64,000 nt of DNA, from positions 2,976,001 to 3,040,000 of the forward strand of contig NZ_AP025463.1 of NCBI RefSeq assembly GCF_024347335.1, read 5' to 3'. The stretch is from Vibrio celticus (lineage in GTDB: Bacteria > Pseudomonadota > Gammaproteobacteria > Enterobacterales > Vibrionaceae). This document shows, piece after piece, positions 35,624 through 44,667 of this stretch (the first letter of the stretch is position 1; every line of letters starts with the position of its first letter). A model generated the notes under the pieces. That model made no database searches. It saw only the letters and a list, made by a program, of their open reading frames with translations, and was not told where the DNA came from. The position numbers and the translations under genes were made by a program.

Positions 35624-36769
35624 ATGAACCAAGCTACTACTGCAGCAGCGCCTATCTCGAGCACTACTCGTTGGCTACGCTGGGCTAACTTGGCATTCAT
35701 GCTTTACCTACTATTACTTTCAGTTTCAATGGTTGGTACAGGCTTCAAATGGGCAACAGGCGAGCAAGCAAAGGTTCTTTTCGAATTTGCTTCACACCCA
35801 GTTGCAGGCTTAATGATTGGTTTAGTAGCAACAGCGCTTATTCAATCATCAAGTACAGTTACTTCAATTATCGTTGGCCTTGTGGCAGGTGGTTTACCTG
35901 TTGAGCTAGCAATTCCTATGATCATGGGTGCTAACATTGGTACTACGGTAACCAATACGCTAGTTAGCCTTGGTCACGTTCGTTGTAAAGAAGAGTTCAA
36001 ACGTGCATTCGCAAGTGCGACAATCCACGACTTCTTTAACCTATTAGCCGTTGCTATCTTCCTACCACTAGAGATGGCGTTTGGTATTCTAGAGAAGATT
36101 TCTCACTGGTTGGTATCTCCGATGTTAGCAACAGGTGATATGAGCATGGGTGGTCTTAACTTCATCAAGCCAATCACTAAACCAGTAGTAAGTGCGATTA
36201 AAGAGCCTCTATCAACATTTGGCGACACTGTTGGCGGTATCATGCTTATCGCTCTAGGTATCGCAACTATCTTCGTAGCTATCACTGTAATGGGTAAGCT
36301 GATGAAGAGCCTAATGGTTGGTCGTGCTCGTGAGATTCTAAAGAACGCAATCGGTCGTGGTCCAATCCACGGTATCGCTTCTGGCTCTATCGTGACTATC
36401 CTTGTTCAGTCTTCTTCTACGACAACAAGCTTGATGGTTCCACTAGTAGGTTCAGGTGTTCTTAAAGTACGTGACGTTTACCCATTCACTCTGGGTGCAA
36501 ACATCGGTACATGTATTACGGCTCTACTTGCAGCAACAGCAGTATCTGGTGAGTTCGCAGTATTCGCACTACAGATTGCTCTAGTACACTTGGTGTTCAA
36601 CATCATGTCAACGGTATTCATCTTCGGTATCCCGTTCCTACGTGAACTTCCAGTTAAAGCGGCAGACATGATTTCAGACATGGCTGTGAAGAACAAAGCT
36701 GTAGTGGCTGGTTACCTTGTTGCGGTATTCCTTGTACTGCCTGGTAGCGTGTTAGCGCTTACCGCTTAA
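35624..36769 (+). CDS. nptA: sodium-dependent phosphate transporter NptA (Na/Pi cotransporter family)
   Basis: Inner-membrane symporter importing phosphate with sodium, known from V. cholerae. The protein is 381 residues with about eight TM segments. It shows the family's duplicated QSSS signature: ALIQSSSTVTSIIVGLV near residue 70 and ILVQSSSTTTSLMVPLV near residue 265, each followed by a GANIGT motif. There is no C-terminal PhoU-like domain. The ATG has a TGGAG ribosome-binding site. A monocistronic unit with its own terminator. Confidence 0.9.
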   Translation: MNQATTAAAPISSTTRWLRWANLAFMLYLLLLSVSMVGTGFKWATGEQAKVLFEFASHPVAGLMIGLVATALIQSSSTVTSIIVGLVAGGLPVELAIPMIMGANIGTTVTNTLVSLGHVRCKEEFKRAFASATIHDFFNLLAVAIFLPLEMAFGILEKISHWLVSPMLATGDMSMGGLNFIKPITKPVVSAIKEPLSTFGDTVGGIMLIALGIATIFVAITVMGKLMKSLMVGRAREILKNAIGRGPIHGIASGSIVTILVQSSSTTTSLMVPLVGSGVLKVRDVYPFTLGANIGTCITALLAATAVSGEFAVFALQIALVHLVFNIMSTVFIFGIPFLRELPVKAADMISDMAVKNKAVVAGYLVAVFLVLPGSVLALTA

Positions 36770-36794
36770 TAGCAAAATAAACATCGCTTATAGC

Positions 36795-36829
36795 AAAGCC
36801 CGCTACCTCCTAGGTTGCGGGCTTTTTCT
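36795..36829 (+). terminator. rho-independent terminator after nptA
   Basis: AGCCCGC/GCGGGCT stem continued by ACCT/AGGT, followed by TTTTTCTTTTT. Confidence 0.9.
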
Positions 36830-36844
36830 TTTTAAGAGCAGTAC

Positions 36845-37140
36845 GGGATGCGAGTGAACGAGTAACGAGAGCAAAAGCAGATACGAGATTCGGGTAAACG
36901 AGTAACGAAAAGCGACTTCCTCTCATTAGCTGCGTTTCTATATATCGTATCTTACTGACTCAAATCTAAAAACGCTCTTCGTATCTCGCATCTCGTCTAC
37001 TCGTATCTAAACACCCGTCATTCCCTACAGCGAGGCACGAGCGTGATAGGGAATCTACCTAGTGCACAACGCCCAGAGATTCCCTACTCCTTCCTTCGTC
37101 AGTCTAGGGAATGACGAATCTCGATTACTCGTCACTGTAA
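36845..37140. repeat. large composite palindromic repeat between nptA and thyA
   Basis: The right half has GTCATTCCCTA (37017-37027), TAGGGAATCT (37047-37056), AGATTCCCTA (37077-37086) and TAGGGAATGAC (37105-37115). The outer pair and inner pair are each perfect inverted repeats, so it folds either as one cruciform or as two hairpins. The left half has two direct copies of an AAACGAGTAACGA-type motif (near 36857 and 36895) and an inverted counterpart CGCTCTTCGTATCTCG at 36973-36988. Looks like a REP/MITE-type intergenic element, non-coding. Confidence 0.7.
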
Positions 37141-37146
37141 CTTAGA

Positions 37147-37176
37147 TACAAAAAAGGCTGCACAGAGGCAGCCTTT
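37147..37176 (-). terminator. rho-independent terminator after thyA
   Basis: AAAGGCTGC/GCAGCCTTT stem with a 6-nt loop; T run on the minus strand. Confidence 0.88.
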
Positions 37177-37198
37177 CAATCAAACAAAGCGAGTGAGA

Positions 37199-38050
37199 TT
37201 AAACCGAGAATGGGTACTTAATCGCTTCGTGGCATTCGTAACCTTCAACCCAGAAGTCATCCATCGTTACCCACGTTTCCAGATCTTCTAGAGACTTAAT
37301 CTCAGGATTGATGTGGAATGTTGGGCCAGCTAACGGCTCACGCTTTAACTGGATATCACGCATAGGTGCAAGTTGATCTTCGTAGATATGAGCATTCACA
37401 AGCTTATGGTAAGCCACGCCAGCTTTCTTGCCCGTGATTTGCGCCATGATAGCTAGGAAGACGTACACTTGAACCATGTTGAAGTTCAGGCCTAGTGGTA
37501 CATCGCAAGAGCGCTGAGTGCTGTTTAGGTACAGAGTATCACCAAGTAGAGAGAAGTGATGGCTGTACATACACGGACGCAAACAACCCATGTGGAACTC
37601 ACCTGGGTTATAGAAGTTTAAGATCTCGCCACGGTCATCAATACCGTTCGTTAGATCATCAACAATCTTCTTCAATTGGTCGATATGACCGCCGTCAGGT
37701 TTTGCCCATGCACGTCCTTGAACGCCATAAACACGGCCCATGTCATCTTCACCCTTGCGGTAAGGGTTATTCAGCCATGCTTCGTTCAGGTTCGAGTTCG
37801 CATCCCAAGTTTTAGTTCCTAGTTTACGAAAATCTTCAGCATTGTCGTAACCACGGATATAACCAAGCAGTTCAGCTACTGCGGCTTTCCAAAAGCTCTT
37901 ACGCGTTGTTACCAGTGGGAATTGGTTATTACCAACATCATATTCAAGGTCAGCATTGATCACGGTTAGGCAGCGCTTGCCCGTGCGTTCATTTTCAATC
38001 CAAGTACCGTCATCAACGATACGCTGACAGAGATCTAAATACTGTTTCAC
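37199..38050 (-). CDS. thyA: thymidylate synthase
   Basis: Methylates dUMP to dTMP using methylene-tetrahydrofolate. The protein is 283 residues, between the short E. coli type (264) and longer forms; small insertions around residues 85-110 account for this. Active-site Cys is in STQRSCDVPLGLNFN. The phosphate-binding Arg near the N-terminus and the folate-site YHKLVNAHIYEDQ are present. It is the last gene of the rppH-ptsP-TSUP-lgt-thyA run, 9 nt after lgt. Confidence 0.95.
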   Translation of the reverse strand: MKQYLDLCQRIVDDGTWIENERTGKRCLTVINADLEYDVGNNQFPLVTTRKSFWKAAVAELLGYIRGYDNAEDFRKLGTKTWDANSNLNEAWLNNPYRKGEDDMGRVYGVQGRAWAKPDGGHIDQLKKIVDDLTNGIDDRGEILNFYNPGEFHMGCLRPCMYSHHFSLLGDTLYLNSTQRSCDVPLGLNFNMVQVYVFLAIMAQITGKKAGVAYHKLVNAHIYEDQLAPMRDIQLKREPLAGPTFHINPEIKSLEDLETWVTMDDFWVEGYECHEAIKYPFSV

Positions 38051-38059
38051 ACCAATTCC

Positions 38060-38881
38060 TTACTTCGTTTGTTGTGGTAATTCGTCTTTGTAGTGACCAC
38101 GCTTGTATGCCCACACCATCATCAGCACACCGATGATAACCATTGGCAGTGACAAAATTTGTCCCATAGAGATAAATCCACCGAACAAACCTAGGTGAGC
38201 ATCAGGTTCACGTACGTATTCTACTAAGAAGCGGAATGTACCATATCCAGCTAGGAATAACCCTGATACAGAACCAAGAGGACGCGGCTTTTTGATAAAC
38301 CAGTTCAAGATGAAGAACAGCACAATACCTTCAAGCGCCATCTCGTAAAGTTGAGATGGGTGACGAGGAAGTGGACCACCGTTAGGGAACACAATCGCCC
38401 ATGGCACATCAGTCACACGGCCCCAAAGCTCGCTGTTCATGAAGTTACCTAAGCGTCCCATGCCTAAACCAAATGGCACCAATGGTGCAATCATGTCTGC
38501 CACACCAAAGAAGGTTCGACCGTTCTTTTTGGCATACCAAAACATGGCAGTAATAACACCAAGCAAGCCACCGTGGAAAGACATACCGCCAGTCCATACC
38601 TTAAATAGGTACAGTGGGTCTGCTAGGAAAAGGTCAAAGTTGTAGAAAAGTACGTAGCCAATACGACCACCCAACACCACACCCAGAAAGCCAGCAAACA
38701 GTAAGTCTGATACTTGCTCTCGAGTCCAACCGCTACCCGGTTGATCAGCTCGGCGATTTGCTAACCAAAGAGCAAACATAAAACCGACAAGGTACATTAG
38801 GCCGTACCAACGAACTGAGATTGGTCCTAGTTCAATAAGAACAGGATCGATATTTGGGAATTCGATAAAACCCTGAGACAT
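38060..38881 (-). CDS. lgt: prolipoprotein diacylglyceryl transferase
   Basis: Attaches diacylglycerol to the lipobox Cys of prolipoproteins, the first step before LspA. The protein is 273 residues with seven predicted TM helices. The Lgt signature GLGMGRLGNFMNSELWGRVTD is intact, with the essential Arg, Asn and Glu, and the catalytic His region YLVGFMFALWLA / HPSQLYE is seen. It is 9 nt before thyA, the conserved pair. Confidence 0.96.
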   Translation of the reverse strand: MSQGFIEFPNIDPVLIELGPISVRWYGLMYLVGFMFALWLANRRADQPGSGWTREQVSDLLFAGFLGVVLGGRIGYVLFYNFDLFLADPLYLFKVWTGGMSFHGGLLGVITAMFWYAKKNGRTFFGVADMIAPLVPFGLGMGRLGNFMNSELWGRVTDVPWAIVFPNGGPLPRHPSQLYEMALEGIVLFFILNWFIKKPRPLGSVSGLFLAGYGTFRFLVEYVREPDAHLGLFGGFISMGQILSLPMVIIGVLMMVWAYKRGHYKDELPQQTK

Positions 38882-38938
38882 ACTTGGCTCTCTATCTAAA
38901 TTGATTAACGGTTAGCTCAATGGCTAACAGAAAAGACA

Positions 38939-39730
38939 CTACAGCAGCATTGTGGCTGCTATAAACATTAAAAATACCGCAAAGAATTTCTTCAGCACAG
39001 GGGTTGGCAATTGAGTGGCCAGTTTCGCACCTACTCGAGTGGTCAAAACTGAGGTACAAGATATCGCGATCAAAGCCGGCAGATAAACATAACCTAAGCT
39101 ATACGCAGGAAGATCATCGACAGAAGCTCCATGCCAAATGAAACCTAGCATTCCCGAAATCGCGATAACACAACCGCATACCGAAGATGAGCCGACGGCT
39201 TTACGCATTTCCACACCGTGATGGTTAAGGAAAGGTACCGATAAAGACCCACCGCCAATGCCCGCTAAGCTTGATACCAAACCAATACCGCCACCACACA
39301 ACACGGTTTTAGCTGAACCTGGCATCGACTTTTGGCTCTTAGAGCGAATCGACAACAGCATTTGCAACGCCAACACCAAGACAATCACACCAAAGACTTT
39401 TGGTAGGTATTGAGCTGGAATCACATCGGCCACAAAAGAACCGAGGAAGCCACCTATCACCACACCTGGCATCAACCATTTAACGACAAACATCTCTACG
39501 TTACCCAACTTTAAATGGTTAATCGCAGACGATCCTGACGTAACTATGATGGTTGATAGCGAAGTAGCCAATGCCATTTGCATCGCAAACTCTTGAGGAA
39601 TACCCGCTTTAGGAAGCAAAAACAGTAAGGCAGGAACCACCAGCAAACCACCACCAATGCCTAGCAAGCCAGCTAAAACACCAACAATAGCACCAAGGCC
39701 TGCTAACAAGCCTATCAGTTCATATGACAC
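38939..39730 (-). CDS. TSUP-family (TauE/SafE) membrane transporter
   Basis: A 263-residue membrane protein with about eight TM helices in two repeats. Each repeat starts with a Gly-rich motif: LLGIGGGLLVVPALLFL near residue 22 and LAGIGGGSLSVPFLNHHG near residue 160. These are diagnostic of TauE/SafE anion (sulfite/sulfonate) exporters. The substrate cannot be told from sequence. It is fixed between ptsP and lgt, an arrangement common in vibrios. Confidence 0.85.
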   Translation of the reverse strand: MSYELIGLLAGLGAIVGVLAGLLGIGGGLLVVPALLFLLPKAGIPQEFAMQMALATSLSTIIVTSGSSAINHLKLGNVEMFVVKWLMPGVVIGGFLGSFVADVIPAQYLPKVFGVIVLVLALQMLLSIRSKSQKSMPGSAKTVLCGGGIGLVSSLAGIGGGSLSVPFLNHHGVEMRKAVGSSSVCGCVIAISGMLGFIWHGASVDDLPAYSLGYVYLPALIAISCTSVLTTRVGAKLATQLPTPVLKKFFAVFLMFIAATMLL

Positions 39731-39738
39731 GTTAAATC

Positions 39739-41988
39739 CTATTTTTTACCTGCTCGAATGAAGCCTGTAAATTCACGCTCTTCGAAATAGTTCAGCATCA
39801 TACTATAGATGTCACTACCATACGGTTTTGAAAGTGCCTTATTTGCCAAATCCTGTAATTCAGCCAAGTTCGATTGACGAATCAAATATTTGGTTCTTGC
39901 GACATTCGAGGTATTCATACTTAGCGTCTCATACCCCAATCCAATCAATAGCAGCGCGCCCATCGGGTCACCGGCTAACTCGCCACAAATACACACAGGT
40001 AATTGATATTGCTTACAAGTATCATGAATTTGTTTTAATGCCATGATCACCGCAGGGTGCATGGATTCGTAGACATCGGATACTCGTGAATTGTTCCGAT
40101 CAACCGCTAATAAATATTGGGTTAAGTCGTTGGTACCGACTGAAACGAAATCGACCTTATCCGCAATCAACGGCAGTATGTAAAGCATCGATGGCACTTC
40201 AATCATGATACCAACGCGAGGCATACGCACTCGGCTATCAAGCTCATGCACTTCATCATACGCTTGTTCAATCAGCTGTAGCGCGTCATCCAATTCCTGA
40301 GCACCTGAGATCATCGGCAGCAAAATACTCAAGTTATGGCTTTCACAACTCGCACGTAGCATGGCACGTAACTGAATAATAAAGATGTCTGGATGATCGA
40401 GCGTAAAACGAATACCACGCCAACCAAGGAATGGATTGTCCTCTTCGATAGGAAAATAAGGTAAGGCCTTATCACCACCGATATCGAGTGTACGCATCAC
40501 CACTTGTTTCTCTGGGTAGCTTGCCAGCACAGAACGATACTGCTTGAATTGTTCGTCCTCTGACGGGAACCTTTGCTGCAACAAGAAAGAGATTTCAGTT
40601 CGATACAGCCCTACTCCATCAACACCTTGGTTGATAGCGATGTTAGTGTCTGCACTCAAACCCGCATTAAGCAGAATTTCGACTTGCTTGTCGTCTTGGG
40701 TTTTTGCCGGAAGATACAGTTCTCGGTTGACCATAGAAGAGAGCTCACTCTCTTCCAGAATCAGCCCTTGATACTCTTTGAGTAGGTTCTTCGTCGGCTC
40801 AATAAAGATCTCACCGCTGTACCCATCTACAATCGCTTGCTTGCCATTAGCTTGAGCTAGATTGAGATTTACCCCCATGACTGAAGGTATGCCAAGCGCT
40901 CGAGACAAAATCGCTGCATGCGAGTTCGCCGCCCCTTCCAAGGAAATAACAGCTAATAGCTTTTCTTTTGGAATAGACGCTAATACCGAAGCGGTTAACT
41001 CACGAACCACTAGAATAATCGGCTTATCTAATGTGCGGAGTTCATGTTCAGAGTTATGGAGGAAATAGAGCAACCTTTGTCCGAGCTCTCGGATGTCTTG
41101 TGCTCTCTCACGAAGGTACACATCAGACATACGAGCAAAGCGGTTCGAATAGCTCTCAACCACTTGTCTTAATGCCCAATCGGCTTTATCGCCTTTCTGA
41201 ATTTGACTCTTTAGATCCTTACGCAACATAGGATCGTTGAGTAAGTGAGTAAACAGGTCAAAGATCGCTAATGCGTCTTTATTGATTTCGCTATCTAAGC
41301 GCTTTCGCATGCGCTTAAAGTCATTGAGGGCATTTTCAACCGCTACCGCCAACAACTCATGCTCTCTCTCTACATTGAGCGTCGAAGCAGGATAAACATC
41401 GGTAAGTTCAGGCTGGGTGTTGTCCCACCATAAATCACCAATCGCCACGCCCGATGAAGCTGCAATACCTTTAGTCGCAGGTAGCTTCTGTTGCTCTAAC
41501 AGCCAATGACCTTGAGTTTGGGCGTGCGCCACAATAACGGCAAGTTGTGCTGAGAGCGTGACAAGGAAAGATTCTTCCATCTCACTGAATAAACGCGGAG
41601 TCTTCTGTTGAATGACCAATACACCGAGTACTTGCTTGCGGTGGATAATCGGAGTACCGAGAAAAGAGTGATAGACGTTTTCTCCAAGCTCTGGAAAAAA
41701 CTTATAAGCAGGGTGAGCAGATGCTTGTGCAAGGTTGATAGGTTCAGCACTTCTTTTAACAAGGCCAACCAGACCTTCGTCAAAACCAATGTGAATGCTA
41801 TTGCCTTTGAAGATCAGGCCTTGAGTTGCCATCAACTCAAGGCGCTGCATATCATTATTTGCCAAATACACGGTGCAACATTCCGTCTGCATCGCACTGC
41901 ATGTCTCTTTCACCAAAACATCAAGAGCCGTCGACACATCTTCAACTCTTGATACGTGTTCAACTATTTCCCTTAGTTGACTGAGCAT
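39739..41988 (-). CDS. ptsP: PEP-protein phosphotransferase of the nitrogen PTS (EI-Ntr)
   Basis: Autophosphorylates with PEP and passes phosphate to NPr in a regulatory phosphorelay tied to nitrogen status. The protein is 749 residues. The N-terminal GAF domain spans about 1-160, followed by the EI phosphohistidine domain with the active His in GAANSHAAILSRALGIPSVMG. The C-terminal PEP-binding TIM barrel has GLYRTEISFL, MRTLDIGGDK and the catalytic Cys in PVCICGELAGDP. It starts 2 nt after rppH ends, so the two are translationally coupled. Confidence 0.96.
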   Translation of the reverse strand: MLSQLREIVEHVSRVEDVSTALDVLVKETCSAMQTECCTVYLANNDMQRLELMATQGLIFKGNSIHIGFDEGLVGLVKRSAEPINLAQASAHPAYKFFPELGENVYHSFLGTPIIHRKQVLGVLVIQQKTPRLFSEMEESFLVTLSAQLAVIVAHAQTQGHWLLEQQKLPATKGIAASSGVAIGDLWWDNTQPELTDVYPASTLNVEREHELLAVAVENALNDFKRMRKRLDSEINKDALAIFDLFTHLLNDPMLRKDLKSQIQKGDKADWALRQVVESYSNRFARMSDVYLRERAQDIRELGQRLLYFLHNSEHELRTLDKPIILVVRELTASVLASIPKEKLLAVISLEGAANSHAAILSRALGIPSVMGVNLNLAQANGKQAIVDGYSGEIFIEPTKNLLKEYQGLILEESELSSMVNRELYLPAKTQDDKQVEILLNAGLSADTNIAINQGVDGVGLYRTEISFLLQQRFPSEDEQFKQYRSVLASYPEKQVVMRTLDIGGDKALPYFPIEEDNPFLGWRGIRFTLDHPDIFIIQLRAMLRASCESHNLSILLPMISGAQELDDALQLIEQAYDEVHELDSRVRMPRVGIMIEVPSMLYILPLIADKVDFVSVGTNDLTQYLLAVDRNNSRVSDVYESMHPAVIMALKQIHDTCKQYQLPVCICGELAGDPMGALLLIGLGYETLSMNTSNVARTKYLIRQSNLAELQDLANKALSKPYGSDIYSMMLNYFEEREFTGFIRAGKK

Positions 41989-41990
41989 GC

Positions 41991-42509
41991 TTAACCTCTA
42001 CGCAATTTGCGCTTTCCTTTTATTTTTCGCTCTTTAAACGGCATTGCTAAAGATGCGAACTCTTTCATCGCTCGACGGTAAACATCTCGCTTGAAAGAAA
42101 CAACTTGTCGAACTGGGTACCAGTAACTCACCCAACGCCAACCATCAAACTCAGGTGTACTTCCACGCTGCATATTGATATGCGATTCATCGCAATCTAA
42201 GCGCAAAAGAAACCACTTCTGTTTTTGTCCAATACAGACAGGTTTAGAATCCCACCGAACCAGTCGTTTGGGTAGCTTATAGCGTAACCAATGACGACTT
42301 GTCGCGACGATCTTTACATCCTTTTTAGTAAGGCCAACCTCTTCATACAACTCGCGGTACATTGCCTGTTCCGGAGTCTCACCTTCATCTATTCCCCCTT
42401 GAGGAAATTGCCATGAATGTTGCCCGTATCGTTTAGCCCAGAAGACCTGACCATGGTTGTTACAGATTACAATACCAACATTTAATCGGTAACCATCGCC
42501 ATCTATCAC
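41991..42509 (-). CDS. rppH: RNA pyrophosphohydrolase RppH
   Basis: Nudix enzyme that removes pyrophosphate from 5'-triphosphorylated mRNA to trigger RNase E decay. The frame is open to 42572, but a GTG at 42509 with AGAGG 7 nt upstream begins the family start MIDGDGYRLNVGIVICN; 172 residues. The Nudix box GGIDEGETPEQAMYRELYEEVGL fits Gx5Ex7REUXEEXGU exactly. The C-terminal tail is Arg/Lys-rich. First gene of the rppH-ptsP-TSUP-lgt-thyA series; upstream lies the DnaA-box cluster. Confidence 0.94.
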   Translation of the reverse strand: MIDGDGYRLNVGIVICNNHGQVFWAKRYGQHSWQFPQGGIDEGETPEQAMYRELYEEVGLTKKDVKIVATSRHWLRYKLPKRLVRWDSKPVCIGQKQKWFLLRLDCDESHINMQRGSTPEFDGWRWVSYWYPVRQVVSFKRDVYRRAMKEFASLAMPFKERKIKGKRKLRRG

Positions 42510-42545
42510 TGGCCAACCTCTATCTAAATTTTTAATTACTCTGAT

Positions 42546-43023
42546 TTTTCCACATATCCCCAATCGGAGCAAACTTAGTGACGTGATAAGCGCTATATTT
42601 ATGAATAATAACTAAAGATATGGATAAGTTTTGCTCAAATTCTAGTTACCCACACAATAGTGAGACATAGACCACATTTATTCACCTTTTCTGTGAATAA
42701 CTATGTGAAGAATTACCCGCAATCGTTTTTTTTAATCCATAGATTCATCAACACAAAAAACGACAAATCAATAAAACTTAATTTATCTTCATATAAATCA
42801 ATCAATTAAAATAATATCTTAGTTTTAAAAAACATTGGAAATGTAAAAGATCTTTCAGAAATTCGACATGGTTAAAGATCAACCACTCCGATGTTTATCC
42901 ACACTACCAAGTGAAAGATTCATTTTGAACCCCATTTGGCAAGCATTTTATCCACCATAAACCCCTGTTTATTTATCCACTAAATTAATATTTCAATTAA
43001 TTACCTTTATGTCCTGTGGATAA
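42546..43023. other. DnaA-box cluster with IHF site between rppH and mutH (candidate DARS2-like element)
   Basis: Strict TTWTNCACA matches: 42546-42554 (+), 42692-42700 (-), 42895-42903 (+, TTATCCACA) and 43015-43023 (-, TTATCCACA). One-mismatch boxes: 42619-42627 (-), 42646-42654 (+), 42678-42686 (+), 42948-42956 (+) and 42973-42981 (+). A perfect IHF consensus WATCAANNNNTTR lies at 42796-42808 in a very AT-rich stretch (42721-42840). The E. coli DnaA-reactivating sequence DARS2 lies beside mutH (mutH-ygdR side) and also uses DnaA boxes plus IHF. Role here is inferred. Confidence 0.7.
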
Positions 43024-43125
43024 CCCTGAGTTTGATCCCTTTTCTCGCAAGGAGATCATTTCTTAACCAGTCGTCATTTGGTGATAACTTCTGATAAAAT
43101 CGTTTTTTTGATCATACCTTTTATT

Positions 43126-43791
43126 ATGAAACCAGAACCACAAACACAACAAGAGCTGTTAGAGCGCGCGTATGCCATCGCCGGAATGACCTTTAAAGAA
43201 CTCGCCGACGAAGCCGAGATGGTGATGCCAAACGACCTTAAGCGTGATAAAGGCTGGGTTGGGCAGCTATTGGAATGGCACTTGGGTGCACCTGCAGGCA
43301 GTAAACCAGAGCAAGATTTTGCCAAGCTCGGGATCGAGCTAAAAAGCATTCCGATTGGCTACTCTGGCAAGCCACTCGAAACCACCTTTGTGTGTGTTGC
43401 GCCTTTGATGGGTGTGCAAGGCATAACTTGGGAAACCAGTCACGTTCGAAACAAGCTGTCCAAGGTACTGTGGATCCCTGTCGAGGGAGAAAGAGAGATC
43501 CCGCTAGCGGAGAGGCATGTAGGATTCCCATTATTATGGACACCTAGCCAAGCGGAAGATGAACTCTTGAAACGAGATTGGGAAGAACTGATGGAGTTGA
43601 TCGTGTTAGGCAATGTTGAACAGATAACAGCAAGACACGGTGAAGCACTGCATTTACGTCCGAAGGCTGCTAACAGTCGTGTGTTAACGGAAGCTTACGG
43701 TGCAAGTGGAAAACCTATCAAAACCAAACCACGCGGTTTCTATCTACGAACTCAATTCACCCACAAATTGCTGACAACACATTACGCATAG
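43126..43791 (+). CDS. mutH: DNA mismatch repair endonuclease MutH
   Basis: Nicks the unmethylated strand at hemimethylated GATC sites after MutS/MutL recognition. The frame is open from 43078, but the family start is the ATG at 43126 (MKPEPQTQQELLERAY), giving 221 residues (E. coli 229). The D-x(n)-E-x-K nuclease triad is seen in DFAKLGIELKSIPI. Its presence implies Dam methylation in this organism, consistent with Vibrio. It is divergent from rppH across the DnaA-box cluster; the ribosome-binding site is weak. Confidence 0.95.
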   Translation: MKPEPQTQQELLERAYAIAGMTFKELADEAEMVMPNDLKRDKGWVGQLLEWHLGAPAGSKPEQDFAKLGIELKSIPIGYSGKPLETTFVCVAPLMGVQGITWETSHVRNKLSKVLWIPVEGEREIPLAERHVGFPLLWTPSQAEDELLKRDWEELMELIVLGNVEQITARHGEALHLRPKAANSRVLTEAYGASGKPIKTKPRGFYLRTQFTHKLLTTHYA

Positions 43792-43879
43792 ATCGTTAAA
43801 TCTAGCCTCGATAGCCAAAACTATCAGTGCGTTACAAAACAGTCTGTAATTAGAATTAATCTCGCGCTACAAACGCCTC

Positions 43880-44191
43880 TTAATGAGGTTTGAGCGCCAG
43901 TTCAATATCGCAGTAGCTTTGGCTTGGCTCATTACCAAACTCATCATAGGCGTTGTGTAAGCGAAGATACGCCTTTTCAAAGCCGAGTCGGAGTAACTCC
44001 TCTTTCACTTGATCCAAGGATCCAAAGTGAAGCGGCTCGCCGTCTTGCTTTACCGGTTCTAGCTTGTGTTTGTACTCCACCGCCAATAGATATTCTGAAA
44101 TATCAGAACAGCCAATAACGTACACTTTCGGTGTTTGATAAGAGTCTTTGTGCTCTCCATGTAACCACATGTCTAATTGATGCTTTTGCAT
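43880..44191 (-). CDS. small conserved protein, DUF6482-like
   Basis: A 103-residue soluble protein with no signal peptide or TM helix. The middle is SDISEYLLAVEYKHKLEPVKQDGEPLHFGSLDQVKEELLRLGFEKAYLRLHNAYDEFG, which I associate with the DUF6482 family of vibrios; the assignment is from memory and tentative. The start ATG at 44191 has a GGGAGGC ribosome-binding site upstream, so it is clearly expressed. Function unknown. Confidence 0.7.
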   Translation of the reverse strand: MQKHQLDMWLHGEHKDSYQTPKVYVIGCSDISEYLLAVEYKHKLEPVKQDGEPLHFGSLDQVKEELLRLGFEKAYLRLHNAYDEFGNEPSQSYCDIELALKPH

Positions 44192-44281
44192 AGCCGGCCT
44201 CCCTTGCTCTATAAAGCTTAGTAGAACTCTTTTCCTTTACTAGATAACGACTTAAAAAAGCACAAATCTCGGCTTAAAAAA

Positions 44282-44313
44282 GCAAAAAAGAGAAGCAAGC
44301 GCTTCTCTTTTTT
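44282..44313. terminator. bidirectional terminator between DUF6482-like and DUF1127 genes
   Basis: Thirteen-base-pair perfect stem AAAAAAGAGAAGC/GCTTCTCTTTTTT with an AAGC loop. It ends the DUF1127 transcript on the minus strand. Confidence 0.9.
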
Positions 44314-44405
44314 GGCCAGTTCTAGTTCAAAAGTTTGCACTTTCGACGCCATAACTATCACTGTTAATTATCTTAGGGGTCGAAAGGTGCTATCAACCCC
44401 GCAGA

Positions 44406-44657
44406 TTACGTCGGTATTCGCGCACTTAAGACACGACGAAGGTGACGTACTCGACGTTCAATCGTGACGACTTCTGGTTCAGAAAAACCAATCGGTCGAC
44501 CGTCAGCTTCAAGACCAATATCTCTTAATAAGTGAGTATTGTTCCATGGCAGCTCATATGAACTACGACGAACTTTTCGTTGCCATTCACGCTCTTCACG
44601 ACGAACATCGGCACGGATAAGGACTGTTGCTAATTTTAAATATACTGAGTGACGCAT
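44406..44657 (-). CDS. DUF1127-type small basic protein
   Basis: An 83-residue, Arg-rich protein. The short motif HLLRDIGLEADGRP near residue 43 is the hallmark of DUF1127 (YjiS-like) proteins, some of which bind RNA and affect phosphate or nitrogen physiology in other bacteria. The function here is unknown. The ATG is preceded by GGAG at 8 nt. Its leader contains two stacked inverted repeats (44668-44685 and 44687-44741), suggesting post-transcriptional control. Confidence 0.72.
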   Translation of the reverse strand: MRHSVYLKLATVLIRADVRREEREWQRKVRRSSYELPWNNTHLLRDIGLEADGRPIGFSEPEVVTIERRVRHLRRVLSARIPT

Positions 44658-44667
44658 AATAACTCTC

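Noticed and set aside
33951..36769. hlyU-nhaR-nptA as a horizontally acquired virulence island
   Set aside because: No integrase, tRNA site or attachment repeats; these are core Vibrio genes with composition like their neighbours.
41608..41952. 114-codon plus-strand frame
   Set aside because: Antisense shadow of the ptsP GAF domain.
42721..43023. AT-rich region with DnaA boxes as a replication origin (oriC)
   Set aside because: Vibrio chromosome I origin lies at mioC/mnmG and chromosome II origin at rctB, none of which are here; a DARS/datA-type element fits the locus better.
43072..43100. mutH promoter with TAAAAT -10
   Set aside because: No acceptable -35 at 16-18 bp; too weak to list.
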